Positions 8,122 through 17,139 of a DNA stretch of 40,436 nt are shown in pieces. The notes beneath the pieces were generated by a model. That model was not told the origin of the DNA. It did not search any database and saw nothing but the letters and a program-made list of their open reading frames with translations. Within the stretch, counting starts at the first letter, position 1, and the number at the start of each line of letters is the position of its first letter. The translations under genes were made by a program, and so were the position numbers. Source of the stretch: Erysipelothrix sp. (GTDB taxonomy: Bacteria > Bacillota_I > Bacilli_A > Erysipelotrichales > Erysipelotrichaceae); the NCBI GenBank assembly GCA_012735275.1, contig JAAYHR010000023.1, forward strand, positions 1 through 40,436, given 5' to 3'.

Positions 8122-8754
8122 ATGCAAACAAAAGGATTATTTATTACATTCGAAGGACCGGATGGAAGTGGAAAAACAACAATATCTAAGCTAGTTTACG
8201 AAAAATTAAGTCAACTTGGCTATGATGCTTTATATACAAGAGAACCAGGTGGAATTGGGATTTCAGAATCAATTCGTGACATTATTTTAGATGTGAAAAA
8301 CGTTAATATGGATACTCGTACGGAAGCCCTATTATATGCAGCGAGTCGTCGTCAACATTTAGTTGAGAAAATCATTCCGGCAATCAATGCCAATAAAATT
8401 GTTATCTGTGATCGTTTTATTGACTCTTCTTTAGCTTACCAAGGTTTCGCAAGAAATATTGGGGTTGAAGAAGTATTACATATTAATGAGTTCGCGATTG
8501 AAGGTAGATTTCCTGATGTGACTTTATTCCTGGATATTTCGGCGCAAGAAGGACTAAATCGTATTGAAGGTCGTTCTTTTAAAGACCGTCTTGATTTAGA
8601 GTCTATTGATTTCCATAATCGTGTTTATGAAGGTTATCAGTTAGTCTTAAATAAATATAAGGACCGTATGGTTGTGATTGATGCGGAAAAATCTATTGAA
8701 GCAATCGTTGATGAAGCAGTTGAGGTAATTATTCAGGTTATGGCAAATGCTTAA
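8122..8754 (+). CDS. tmk: Thymidylate kinase
   Basis: Phosphorylates dTMP to dTDP in the cytoplasm. The P-loop GPDGSGKTT is at residues 13-21, the DRF motif in VICDRFIDSSLAYQG marks the catalytic and nucleotide-binding region, and the lid region follows (EGRSFKDRLDLE). Length 210 is typical. It starts the tmk-holB-ricT-rsmI cluster known from Bacillus, but with the darA, yaaR, yabA and yabB genes of that cluster missing. Its stop overlaps the holB start. It sits back to back with the reductase operon, so nucleotide supply genes are grouped. Confidence 0.95.
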   Translation: MQTKGLFITFEGPDGSGKTTISKLVYEKLSQLGYDALYTREPGGIGISESIRDIILDVKNVNMDTRTEALLYAASRRQHLVEKIIPAINANKIVICDRFIDSSLAYQGFARNIGVEEVLHINEFAIEGRFPDVTLFLDISAQEGLNRIEGRSFKDRLDLESIDFHNRVYEGYQLVLNKYKDRMVVIDAEKSIEAIVDEAVEVIIQVMANA

Positions 8755-9718
8755 TCTTGAGCGCTTAAAAAATAATCAACCGGTTGTCTATACAATTTTA
8801 AATAATTCTTTAGTTAATAATAAACTGGCGCATGCTTATATGTTGTCAGGCATTAAGGGATCTCTTCAAACTGAGACAGCTTATTTACTGGCACAATCTT
8901 TAGTTTGTACTAAGGGCATGTGGGCCTGCGAAGTCTGTGATGATTGCTTAAGAGTAAAAAATAATACTTACTCAGATGTAATTATTATTGATGGTAGTAA
9001 AAGTATCATTAAGAAAGAGGATGTTCTTGAACTTCAGAGCCAGTTTTCAATGACGGCTTTTGAGAAATCCTCAGCAAAGATATTTATTGTTAAGGATGCG
9101 CATAATATGACTGTGTCCGCTGCCAACTCACTATTAAAGTTTTTAGAGGAGCCAAGTAATGATGTTTTAGGGATATTAATATCTGATGAGGTGACTTCGA
9201 TATTACCGACGATAATGTCGCGTTGTACCGAGTTAGAATTTAAGCTGCTAGCTGGTGATTCAGCTTTATCACTAATGAATGATTTAGATATCTCAGCGCG
9301 TGAAGCACATTATTTTAGTCAAGTTGTGAGTAAGTATTTAGATAGTGATGAATTTTTAGAAGCAGAAGCTTATTTGCTATTTAAGGATGTCTTTTCAAAA
9401 TTTATTAAAACTTTATCTTATGATCCGGATAAATCTTCCTATGTTTTACAAAATATCTTACTGAAGAATAAGGATAAAGAAGTAGTAGATATGGCTTTAA
9501 ATATGTTTTTAGATATGCTAATTGTCTTTTTTAATGATATTATAATAGGGAGAGAAGTTGATGAATTATACACAAATATGTGTGATAAATTCAGAGATGA
9601 TTATAATTATTTAGAATTATTGACTGAAGTTTTAGCGATAAAAGCTAAATTAGTTAATAATGTGAATGTTCCTTTGCTTATGGATCAGTTAATGTTCAAT
9701 TTCAGGAGGGTAATGTAA
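8747..9718 (+). CDS. holB: DNA polymerase III delta prime subunit
   Basis: A clamp-loader component that helps place the sliding clamp at the replication fork. The AAA+ fold is recognisable, but the Walker A region is degenerate (SGIKGSLQTET), as expected for delta prime, which does not hydrolyse ATP. A zinc-binding set C54, C61, C64, C67 follows. LEEPS and a sensor MSRC motif are present. The N-terminus HAYMLSG is typical. It overlaps tmk by 8 bases and ricT by one (TAATG). The C-terminal third is poorly conserved to my eye, as is usual for this subunit. Confidence 0.9.
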   Translation: MLNLERLKNNQPVVYTILNNSLVNNKLAHAYMLSGIKGSLQTETAYLLAQSLVCTKGMWACEVCDDCLRVKNNTYSDVIIIDGSKSIIKKEDVLELQSQFSMTAFEKSSAKIFIVKDAHNMTVSAANSLLKFLEEPSNDVLGILISDEVTSILPTIMSRCTELEFKLLAGDSALSLMNDLDISAREAHYFSQVVSKYLDSDEFLEAEAYLLFKDVFSKFIKTLSYDPDKSSYVLQNILLKNKDKEVVDMALNMFLDMLIVFFNDIIIGREVDELYTNMCDKFRDDYNYLELLTEVLAIKAKLVNNVNVPLLMDQLMFNFRRVM

Positions 9719-10587
9719 TGTCTACTTCATATGAAAATTTTGTAACTGTGAATTTTAAGGATTTCCCTAAAAAATATTTCTTTGCTGTTGATAATATTGA
9801 TTTAAAATATGGTGATTATGCTGTAGTAGAAACAGATGTTGGACTTGAGTTAGTTGAAGTTATTGCGGATGTAAAGCCTGTCAGAGATATTGAGGGTGAT
9901 TTTACTTTAAAACCGATTTTTCGTAAAGCTAGTCGTCGTGATATCGCTAATTATGATCGATCACTTGAACTTGGTGATAAGGCAATTGAAGTAACTAAGC
10001 GTGCGATTAAAAAATTAAAATTAAAGATGAATCCCCTATCGGCTAAATATTCATTAGACTTAAGTCGGGTCTTAATTACTTATGTTGCGGAAGAGCGCGT
10101 TGATTTTCGTGAACTACTGCAAATATTAAATAAAGAATTAAGTGTTCGGATTGAACTTAAGCAAATTGGTGAGCGTGATAAAGCCAAACTAATTAGTGGA
10201 CTCGCAACTTGTGGAATGGAAACATGCTGTTCCCGTTATATGAATGAATTTAATATGGTTTCAATTAATATGGCTAAGAATCAAAACTTAGCGATTAATG
10301 TTTCTAAGTTATCAGGCTTATGCGGTAAGTTTATGTGCTGTTTACGTTATGAAAATGATGATTATAAAGAGATGCGTAAAGAATATCCACCAGTAAATAC
10401 GAAAGTTATGTATAAAGGTCAATCATATCATGTAAATTCACTAAATTATCTAGCTGAGGAAGCTAAATTAGTTAATCGTGAAGAAACTATATTTGTAAAC
10501 TTTAATGAAGCTTTCTATGACTACAATCGCCAAATGAATAATATGGCAGATAAGACATGTAAATGTCCTAAAAAACAAATGCAGTAA
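9718..10587 (+). CDS. ricT: PSP1-domain protein RicT (YaaT)
   Basis: A cytoplasmic protein of the RicT/YaaT family. In Bacillus it works with RicA and RicF in a complex carrying iron-sulphur clusters that promotes RNase Y-dependent RNA maturation. The PSP1 domain spans about residues 60-150. Conserved cysteines follow: C165, C170, C171 (ATCGMETCC) and C202, C207, C208 (LCGKFMCCLRYE), and the C-terminus ends in CKC (C281, C283). The family and gene neighbourhood (holB before, rsmI after) match Bacillus. RicA and RicF are not in this window. Confidence 0.9.
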   Translation: MSTSYENFVTVNFKDFPKKYFFAVDNIDLKYGDYAVVETDVGLELVEVIADVKPVRDIEGDFTLKPIFRKASRRDIANYDRSLELGDKAIEVTKRAIKKLKLKMNPLSAKYSLDLSRVLITYVAEERVDFRELLQILNKELSVRIELKQIGERDKAKLISGLATCGMETCCSRYMNEFNMVSINMAKNQNLAINVSKLSGLCGKFMCCLRYENDDYKEMRKEYPPVNTKVMYKGQSYHVNSLNYLAEEAKLVNREETIFVNFNEAFYDYNRQMNNMADKTCKCPKKQMQ

Positions 10588-10597
10588 GGATGATAGT

Positions 10598-11452
10598 ATG
10601 AAAAGAGTTTCAAATTTTAATAATGATAATAATACGCTATATATTGTAGCGACACCAATTGGTAACTTAAATGAAATGAGTCCAAGAGCGATCGATGTCT
10701 TAAAAAATGTTGATATAATTGCGGTTGAAGATACGCGTGTCACAGGAAAGTTACTAAAACATTTTGAAATCGACACGAAGATGATTATTCATCATAAGCA
10801 TAATGAGAATGCTTCAACTGATGGAATCATTGAATTATTAGCGAGTGGAAAGGATGTTGCCTTAGTTTCTGATGCTGGATATCCATTAATATCAGATCCA
10901 GGTCATACCTTAGTTTCAAAAGCGATTCATAATGACTTCAATGTTGTGCCGATATCTGGATCAAGTGCGGTCTTAAATGCCTTAGTTGCATCAGGTCTGG
11001 CGACAGATGCTTTCTCTTTCGTTGGTTTTCTACCACTAAAGAAAAGTGAGATTAAAGCTAAGTTGGAATCTATTTCTGATCGAACTGATACTTTAATTTT
11101 CTATGAAGCACCACACCGTATTGAAGCAACCCTCAAAGCACTTGAAACTTACCTTGGTAATCGTTCAATTGTTATTGCCCGGGAAATCACTAAACGCTAT
11201 GAAGAGTTTATTCGTGGTAACATTAGTGCTATCATTGAAAACCTTAGTACGATTAAAGGTGAAGTTGTTATTGTCGTTGAAGGTAAGAAAATTGTTGATG
11301 AAGAGTTTTTACCAGTCGACTTAGTACAAATGGTTAATGATCAAATATCTGGTGGAATGAGTCGTTCGGAAGCAATCAAGTTTGTTGCGAAAGATACAAA
11401 GGTTAAGCGAAATGACCTTTATCAGATTTACCACAATGATTTTGAGAACTAA
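10598..11452 (+). CDS. rsmI: 16S rRNA (cytidine1402-2'-O)-methyltransferase
   Basis: A tetrapyrrole-methylase-fold enzyme that 2'-O-methylates C1402 in the 16S decoding centre. Diagnostic motifs are TPIGNLNEMSPRAID near the N-terminus, VEDTRVTGKLL, VALVSDAGYPLISDPG, SGSSAVLNALVASGL and FYEAPHRI. Length 284 is normal. It starts 10 bases after the ricT stop and is the last gene of the tmk cluster before a gap of 187 bases. Confidence 0.95.
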   Translation: MKRVSNFNNDNNTLYIVATPIGNLNEMSPRAIDVLKNVDIIAVEDTRVTGKLLKHFEIDTKMIIHHKHNENASTDGIIELLASGKDVALVSDAGYPLISDPGHTLVSKAIHNDFNVVPISGSSAVLNALVASGLATDAFSFVGFLPLKKSEIKAKLESISDRTDTLIFYEAPHRIEATLKALETYLGNRSIVIAREITKRYEEFIRGNISAIIENLSTIKGEVVIVVEGKKIVDEEFLPVDLVQMVNDQISGGMSRSEAIKFVAKDTKVKRNDLYQIYHNDFEN

Positions 11453-11480
11453 GCATAATAAATAATTAGACTTTACAAAT

Positions 11481-11528
11481 AAGTTGGGGAAAATTATGAC
11501 TATTAGTACATGATTTACCTAACTTTTT
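11481..11528 (+). terminator. Possible terminator after rsmI
   Basis: AAGTTGGG (11481-11488) can pair with CCTAACTT (11518-11525) including one G-U pair, followed by TTTTT ending at 11528. The loop of 29 bases is large, so it is a weak call. A second partial hairpin, GTTTC/GAAAC, lies at about 11551-11577. Confidence 0.4.
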
Positions 11529-11604
11529 AAATGAAATAATTAGCTGAGTTTCTGCTATTGTTTTAACAGGGAAACTTTAATAAAATGCACTTTTGTTGTA
11601 TGAT

Positions 11605-11610
11605 TATAAT
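11605..11610 (+). promoter_or_regulatory. -10 element of the metG promoter
   Basis: A perfect TATAAT 30 bases before the metG ATG, preceded by TGAT. No convincing -35. No T-box or SAM-riboswitch signature is visible in the preceding 150 bases. The ribosome binding site AGGAG is at 11626-11630. Confidence 0.5.
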
Positions 11611-11639
11611 AGAAAATATGGAGATAGGAGAAAAGAATA

Positions 11640-13544
11640 ATGAGTAAAGAAAAATTTTATTTGGCAACTGCGATTGCTTATACATCAGGTAAGCCACATA
11701 TAGGGAATGTTTATGAAACAATATTAGCGGATGCGATTGTTAGATATAAGCGTTTAAGAGGTTTTGATGTCCTATTTCAAACAGGAACAGACGAACATGG
11801 ACAAAAGATTGAAGAAAATGCAATAGCGGAAAATATTTCTCCAAAGCAATTTGTAGATAACCATGCAGCTGCAATTAGAAAAATCTATGATGACTTCAAC
11901 ATTTCTTACGATAAGTTTGTTCGTACAACGGATGAAAACCATGTTAAGACTGTTCAAGATATCTTCCAAAAACTTTTAGATCAAGGCGATATTTATAAGG
12001 GAGAATATGAAGGTTGGTATTGTGTACCAGATGAATCTTTCTATACTGATGCGCAACTAGTTGATGGTAAGTGTCCAGATTGTGGTCGTGATGTTATTAA
12101 GACTAAGGAAGAAACTTATTTCTTTAAACTATCGAAATATCAAGCAGATCTTGAAAAATACTATGCTGACTATCCAGACTTTATTGTTCCAGCATCACGT
12201 AAGAATGAAATGTTAAACAACTTTATTAAACCAGGACTTTTAGACCTATCAGTATCTAGATCTTCATTTAAATGGGGTATTGATGTTCCATTTGATAAGA
12301 ATCATGTTATTTATGTTTGGATTGATGCTTTAAGTAACTATATTACTGGACTTGGCTATTCGGCTGATGGAAATCATTCAGAAGAGTTTAAAAAATACTG
12401 GCCAGCTGACTTAATTTTAATTGGAAAAGATATTGTTAGATTCCATACAATTTATTGGCCAATCTTATTAATGGCTTTAGATATACCACAAACTAAGCAA
12501 ATGTTTGGTCACCCTTGGTTATTAATGGGTGATGGTAAAATGAGTAAGTCACGTGGTAATACAGTTTACCCTGATCAATTAGCTAAATACTTTGGTGTTG
12601 ATCCAGTAAGATTCTATGTACTTAAGGAAATTCCTTTTGCGCATGATGGAGTCTTAACTTATGACTTAATGATTGATCAAATTAATACTAACTTAGCTAA
12701 TGTTTATGGAAACTTAGTTAACCGTACAATCTCAATGACAAACCAATATAAAGCAGGTAAGGTTACAAAACCAGCAAGTATGACTGATTTAGATAAAGAA
12801 CTATATGCTTTTGCTGATCAAGTAATTAGTAAATATGAAGCTAAGTTTGATGAGTATAAAGTTTCTGAAGCGATCTCTCAAGTGATTGAGTTATTAAGAA
12901 GAGCTAATAAGTATATTGATGAAACTACACCTTGGGCTTTAGCGAAAGATGAAGAACAAAGTGATCGCTTAAATGCAGTTTTATATAACTTATTAGATAT
13001 TATTTCAAAAGCAACAATTATGTTACTGCCAATAATTCCAGAGTCAGCAGAATATTACTTATCAGCATTAAATATTACTGATGTTGATTATGATCAAATT
13101 AAAGTTGTGCAAATGCAAGCTGAGTATCAGGTAGTTGATGATGTGAAAATTGTCTTTGCTCGTTTAGATCATGTGAAAAAGATGGAAGAAATTGAAGCAG
13201 ATACTAATCCAGTTATTACTGAAAAAGAATTAATTGAATTTGAAGACTTTACTAATGTTGAAATGGTTGTTGGGACAGTCTTAGAATCTAAAGTTCATCC
13301 TGACGCTGATCGTTTACTAATCTCACAAGTTGATGTTGGTACTGGGGTTGTTCAGATTGTTTCAGGGATTGCTTCTTGGTGTAAACCAGAAGATTTAGTT
13401 TCTAAAAATGTAATTGTGGTTAGAAACTTAAAACCAATTAAATTACGTGGCGTTATAAGTGAAGGAATGATCTTAGTTTCTAAAAATAAGAAAGAAATTG
13501 AGTTATTATCTTCAAGCTTACCAGCTGGTTCTTTGATTGAGTAA
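11640..13544 (+). CDS. metG: Methionyl-tRNA synthetase
   Basis: Charges tRNA-Met. The HIGH-class signature is HIGN at 20-23 and the KMSKS loop is at 300-304. A zinc-knuckle region retains C128, C145 and C148 (CVPD..CPDC), but the position that is the second Cys of the first pair in Bacillus-type enzymes is D131. The anticodon-binding helical domain occupies about 340-500, and a C-terminal tRNA-binding OB domain (about 530-634, FEDFTNVEMVVGTVLESK) is fused. 634 residues is normal for this domain set. It appears to be a single-gene transcription unit with its own promoter. Confidence 0.96.
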   Translation: MSKEKFYLATAIAYTSGKPHIGNVYETILADAIVRYKRLRGFDVLFQTGTDEHGQKIEENAIAENISPKQFVDNHAAAIRKIYDDFNISYDKFVRTTDENHVKTVQDIFQKLLDQGDIYKGEYEGWYCVPDESFYTDAQLVDGKCPDCGRDVIKTKEETYFFKLSKYQADLEKYYADYPDFIVPASRKNEMLNNFIKPGLLDLSVSRSSFKWGIDVPFDKNHVIYVWIDALSNYITGLGYSADGNHSEEFKKYWPADLILIGKDIVRFHTIYWPILLMALDIPQTKQMFGHPWLLMGDGKMSKSRGNTVYPDQLAKYFGVDPVRFYVLKEIPFAHDGVLTYDLMIDQINTNLANVYGNLVNRTISMTNQYKAGKVTKPASMTDLDKELYAFADQVISKYEAKFDEYKVSEAISQVIELLRRANKYIDETTPWALAKDEEQSDRLNAVLYNLLDIISKATIMLLPIIPESAEYYLSALNITDVDYDQIKVVQMQAEYQVVDDVKIVFARLDHVKKMEEIEADTNPVITEKELIEFEDFTNVEMVVGTVLESKVHPDADRLLISQVDVGTGVVQIVSGIASWCKPEDLVSKNVIVVRNLKPIKLRGVISEGMILVSKNKKEIELLSSSLPAGSLIE

Positions 13545-13579
13545 GTAAAGAGTTCAAAAATAATAAAATATGTGAATTA

Positions 13580-13588
13580 TGGTATACT
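13580..13588 (+). promoter_or_regulatory. Extended -10 promoter for the mnmG operon
   Basis: TG (13580-13581), G, TATACT (13583-13588), 36 bases after the metG stop. It would give a leader of about 205 nt before mnmG. Confidence 0.5.
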
Positions 13589-13594
13589 AAGTAA

Positions 13595-13800
13595 TCAAGA
13601 AATGTAATAAATTAGTGTGTTTTACTAATAAAATTATGCCACTACCTTTATCGTTTGATAGTTAAGCTATCATGGTATGTGTAAGATATATGGTTTTGAT
13701 GAGCTGTCAAGAGCTGATTTGTGGACATGAGTAGTAAGTAGTCCTTTGGGACAAATGCGTCTTTGTATTTTTTGACAAGCGAATTCAGGAGAGTGATTTT
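13595..13800 (+). promoter_or_regulatory. Long leader that looks structured, ahead of mnmG
   Basis: Several hairpins can be drawn. ATTAGT/ACTAAT is at 13611-13629. A compound stem has outer arms CACTACC (about 13640) and GGTATGTG (about 13674) around TGATAG/CTATCA (13656-13672). GTCC-TTTG-GGAC is at 13741-13752. ACAAA/TTTGT (13751-13766) is followed by ATTTTTT and looks like a weak terminator. The last two overlap by two bases and are mutually exclusive, as in attenuators. No known riboswitch class was recognised. The ribosome binding site AGGAG is at 13787-13791. Very short ORFs in the leader lack ribosome binding sites. Confidence 0.4.
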
Positions 13801-15651
13801 ATGCGCGATATAATAGTAGTAGGAGCAGGGCATGCTGGAATTGAAGCAGCTTTTGCCGCAAGTAATATGGGAGTTAAAGTAACTCTTATAACTTTAAATA
13901 GTGATTTAATGGCAACTTTACCATGTAATCCATCAATTGGTGGACCAGCAAAGGGGATCGTTGTTAGAGAAGTAGATGCTTTAGGTGGAGTTATGGGTCG
14001 CATGGCCGACTTAAATGCACTACAAATAAAAATGTTAAATATGGCTAAAGGCCCTGGTGTTAGAGCATTAAGAAACCAAATTGATAAGGTTAAATATGTT
14101 CGTGATATGAAGGCATTAGTTTTAGCTAATGAAAATATTGAATTAATTGAAGATCAAGTTGAGAATTTAATTATTGAAAATAACCAAGCTAAAGGAGTTA
14201 AACTAGCTGACGGTACTATTTTAGAATCAAAAATGGTAATCTTAACGGCTGGTACTTTCTTAGCGTCAAAAATTATGATTGGTCATGAAGTTGAAAATAT
14301 TGCTTCTGATAACCAAGCCACAACTGATGGAATTTCAAACTCATTAAGTGGGGAGAAGTTGGATTTAATTCGTCTAAAAACTGGTACAGTGGCGCGAATT
14401 AAAACGAACTCAGTTCACTATGATCGTGTTGAAATTCAACCAGGTGATGAAGAATACTCATTCTTCTCATGGCAATCAACTAAGGAAGATATTAAACTTC
14501 CACAATTACCTTGTTATTTAACTTATACAAACTTAGATACGCATGAAATTATTGAGGCTAATCTAGACTCATCAGCAATGTATGGTGGAGTTGTAACAGG
14601 TGAAGGTGCTAGATACTGTCCTTCAATTGAAGATAAGATTGTTCGCTTTGCTGATAAAGAGCGCCACCAATTATTTATTGAACCAGAATCATTAGAGATG
14701 GATACAGTTTATGTTCAAGGTTTATCAACATCACTACCAGCTGAAGTTCAAGATGAAATGATTAAGAGTGTTGTTGGACTTGAAGATGCAGAAATTACTG
14801 CTTATGGTTATGCAATTGAATATGATGCAATTAATCCAATTCAATTAAAGAAAACATTAGAGTCAATGAGTGTTGATAACTTATTCTTCGCTGGTCAAAT
14901 TAATGGTACATCGGGCTATGAAGAAGCAGCGGGTCAAGGAATTATGGCTGGAATTAATGCTGGTTTAAAATTCTTAGGTAAAGATCCATTAATTTTACGT
15001 CGTGATGAAGCTTATATTGGGGTTATGATTGATGACTTAGTAACTAAAGGTACAAAAGAACCTTACCGTTTACTAACTTCTCGATCTGAATATCGTTTAC
15101 TTTTACGTCATGACAATGCGGACTTAAGATTAACGCAATATGGTTATGATATTGGAACGGTTAAAGATGATCAATATGCTCATTATCAAAATAAAATGAA
15201 AGTGATGGCAGAAATTGAAGAGAAACTAAAAGCTAATACTTTTGTTCAATCAGATCCAATCAATGAGTTCTTATTAGGTATGGGCTTTAATAATTTAAAT
15301 GAGCGTACTTCTGCTTATGACTTATTAAAACGTCCAACGATTACGGCGGAAGTTATTGCACCATTCTTAGATTTCGATATTGATTTAGAAATTGCGAAAT
15401 TTAATGAGATTGAAATTAAATATGAAGGTTATATTAAAAAAGCTAAGCGTGAAGCTGAGCGTTTGAAAAAAATGGAAATGGTTAAGATTCCTACGACATT
15501 AGATTATGCTGAAATTGAGCATTTATCTCAAGAAGGTCGTGAGAAGTTAGCTCTAATCAAACCAGAAACATTAGGACAAGCATCACGTATTGCTGGAGTA
15601 AATCCATCGGATGTGACAATTCTTTCATTCTTTATGAAGGATAAAAAATAA
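13801..15651 (+). CDS. mnmG: tRNA uridine-34 5-carboxymethylaminomethyl modification enzyme MnmG (GidA)
   Basis: An FAD-dependent enzyme that with MnmE modifies the wobble uridine of several tRNAs. The dinucleotide-binding motif GAGHAG is at residues 8-13, PCNPSIGGPAKG at 41-52, and the conserved Cys block RYCPSIEDK has C273. GTSGYEEAAGQG and LTSRSEYRLLLRHDNAD are family signatures. 616 residues is typical. mnmE is not in the window. It heads mnmG-rsmG-noc-soj-spo0J, an arrangement usually close to the chromosome origin in Bacillota. Confidence 0.97.
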   Translation: MRDIIVVGAGHAGIEAAFAASNMGVKVTLITLNSDLMATLPCNPSIGGPAKGIVVREVDALGGVMGRMADLNALQIKMLNMAKGPGVRALRNQIDKVKYVRDMKALVLANENIELIEDQVENLIIENNQAKGVKLADGTILESKMVILTAGTFLASKIMIGHEVENIASDNQATTDGISNSLSGEKLDLIRLKTGTVARIKTNSVHYDRVEIQPGDEEYSFFSWQSTKEDIKLPQLPCYLTYTNLDTHEIIEANLDSSAMYGGVVTGEGARYCPSIEDKIVRFADKERHQLFIEPESLEMDTVYVQGLSTSLPAEVQDEMIKSVVGLEDAEITAYGYAIEYDAINPIQLKKTLESMSVDNLFFAGQINGTSGYEEAAGQGIMAGINAGLKFLGKDPLILRRDEAYIGVMIDDLVTKGTKEPYRLLTSRSEYRLLLRHDNADLRLTQYGYDIGTVKDDQYAHYQNKMKVMAEIEEKLKANTFVQSDPINEFLLGMGFNNLNERTSAYDLLKRPTITAEVIAPFLDFDIDLEIAKFNEIEIKYEGYIKKAKREAERLKKMEMVKIPTTLDYAEIEHLSQEGREKLALIKPETLGQASRIAGVNPSDVTILSFFMKDKK

Positions 15652-15665
15652 GATAAGGAGTTTTT

Positions 15666-16358
15666 ATGGAAGCAAAAGGATTAATTGAGAGTTTAGTTAA
15701 ACACAATATTACACTTTCTGATAAGCAGTTAGAACAGTTTAAGGACTATCGTGAACTACTACAAGAATATAATAAGGTTATGAATTTAACTGCAATAATT
15801 GAAACAGATGAAATTTATATTAAGCATTTTTATGACTCAATTATTCCCGCTACTTTTATTGATCTAGCTGGTTCATTGCTAGATGTTGGTGCGGGAGCTG
15901 GCTTTCCATCGATTCCACTTAAAATCTTATTACCAGAATTAGATGTTACGATTTTGGAACCAAACAACAAAAGGGTAAAGTTTCTAAATGTCTTATGTAA
16001 AAAGTTAGATATTAATGTTAATATAGTTGAAGAGAGAGCTGAAGATTTTATTAAGCAATCAAATGTAAGATATGATTTTGTAACAGCCCGTGCTGTTGCG
16101 AATTTACCGATATTACTTGAATTATGTGTGCCTTTTGCTAAAGTAAATGGCTATTTTATTGGACTTAAAGGGTCTAAGTATGAGGAAGAATTAAAGGAAA
16201 GTCAAAATGCTCTAAAAGAATTATCTTGCCTAGTTAAAGAAATCTATACAATTGATTTAGATGATGCTTTAAGGTCGATAATTTTAATTGAGAAAACTAA
16301 GAAAACTAAACTTAAATATCCAAGGAATTATGGACAAATTAAGAAAAAACCATTGTAA
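15666..16358 (+). CDS. rsmG: 16S rRNA (guanine527-N7)-methyltransferase
   Basis: A SAM-dependent methyltransferase acting on G527 of 16S rRNA. The glycine-rich SAM motif DVGAGAGFP is at residues 73-81, followed by LEPNNKRVKFL, and ARAVANLPILLEL is the family catalytic/substrate block. 230 residues is normal. A ribosome binding site AAGGAG lies before the ATG. It is followed 9 bases later by the Noc-like gene. Confidence 0.95.
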   Translation: MEAKGLIESLVKHNITLSDKQLEQFKDYRELLQEYNKVMNLTAIIETDEIYIKHFYDSIIPATFIDLAGSLLDVGAGAGFPSIPLKILLPELDVTILEPNNKRVKFLNVLCKKLDINVNIVEERAEDFIKQSNVRYDFVTARAVANLPILLELCVPFAKVNGYFIGLKGSKYEEELKESQNALKELSCLVKEIYTIDLDDALRSIILIEKTKKTKLKYPRNYGQIKKKPL

Positions 16359-16367
16359 GGGGATTGT

Positions 16368-17126
16368 ATGCAAGATATAAGAAGTATTTCTATTGATTTA
16401 ATTAAACCAAATCGTTATCAACCGCGTTTAGCTTTTGATGATGATAAGATTATTGAATTGTCGCAGTCGATTAAAAATAATGGACTTATTCAACCAATTG
16501 TCGTCACTGAAAGTGAAAATGGTTTTGAAATTGTCGCGGGTGAGCGTCGTTTTCGTGCCAGCATTTTAGCAGGTGTTACTGAAGTTGAAGCGATTGTTAG
16601 AAAAGTTAATGCTTTAGAGTTAAGTGAAATGGCTTTGGTTGAAAATATTCAACGGGAAGACTTAACAGCGATTGAAGAAGCGCGTGCCTATGTTTTATTA
16701 AAAGAGAAGTTTGGATTAACTCAAGCAGAACTTGGTAAGCGTGTTGGAAAATCACAATCAACGATTGCTAATAAATTACGTTTATTAAATTTATCGGAAG
16801 ATGTTCAAGATGCAGTTATTACTCGTCAAATTACTGAGCGTCATGCAAGATCACTCTTAAAATTAGATGAAGAACAACAAGTTAAGATTTTAGATGAGAT
16901 TGTTGAAGGTAAATTAACAGTTAGTCAAACTGAAAAAGAAGTTTCTAAAACAATTAAACCACCGGTTAAAAAGGGTGTTGCTAAAGGATTTACAAAGAAT
17001 CATCTATTAGCGATTAATACTGTTAAACAAGCCGTTAAAATGATTAATGATATCGGACTAGAAGCCATCTTAGTTGAAGATGATAAAGAAGATGAAATTG
17101 TAATGTCTATTACAATTAAAAAATAG
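16368..17126 (+). CDS. noc: Noc-like ParB-family DNA-binding protein lacking the N-terminal membrane helix
   Basis: A ParB/Noc CTPase-type protein. The nuclease-like N domain carries GERRFRA at 58-64 and ENIQREDL at 92-99; a helix-turn-helix lies at about 118-140 (TQAELGKRVGKSQSTIANKL). Position between rsmG and soj matches Noc, the nucleoid-occlusion factor. Bacillus Noc starts with an amphipathic membrane-targeting helix of roughly 30 residues; here the protein begins directly with the ParB fold (IDLIKPNRYQPR at 9-20), and the in-frame codon ten bases upstream is a stop, so no extension is possible. It could therefore be a Noc that does not bind membrane or a second ParB. Confidence 0.85.
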   Translation: MQDIRSISIDLIKPNRYQPRLAFDDDKIIELSQSIKNNGLIQPIVVTESENGFEIVAGERRFRASILAGVTEVEAIVRKVNALELSEMALVENIQREDLTAIEEARAYVLLKEKFGLTQAELGKRVGKSQSTIANKLRLLNLSEDVQDAVITRQITERHARSLLKLDEEQQVKILDEIVEGKLTVSQTEKEVSKTIKPPVKKGVAKGFTKNHLLAINTVKQAVKMINDIGLEAILVEDDKEDEIVMSITIKK

Positions 17127-17139
17127 GAAGGAATGACTC

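Noticed and set aside
11453-11639. T-box or SAM riboswitch before metG
   Set aside because: No T-box AGGGTGG..ACC segment, specifier-loop structure or SAM-box pattern found.
13545-13800. Chromosome origin (DnaA boxes) in the gap before mnmG
   Set aside because: Only TGTGGACAT resembles a DnaA box, with two mismatches, and there is no cluster or AT-rich unwinding element with DnaA trios.
13648-13833. 61-residue minus-strand ORF
   Set aside because: It overlaps the mnmG start and has composition typical of a shadow frame.
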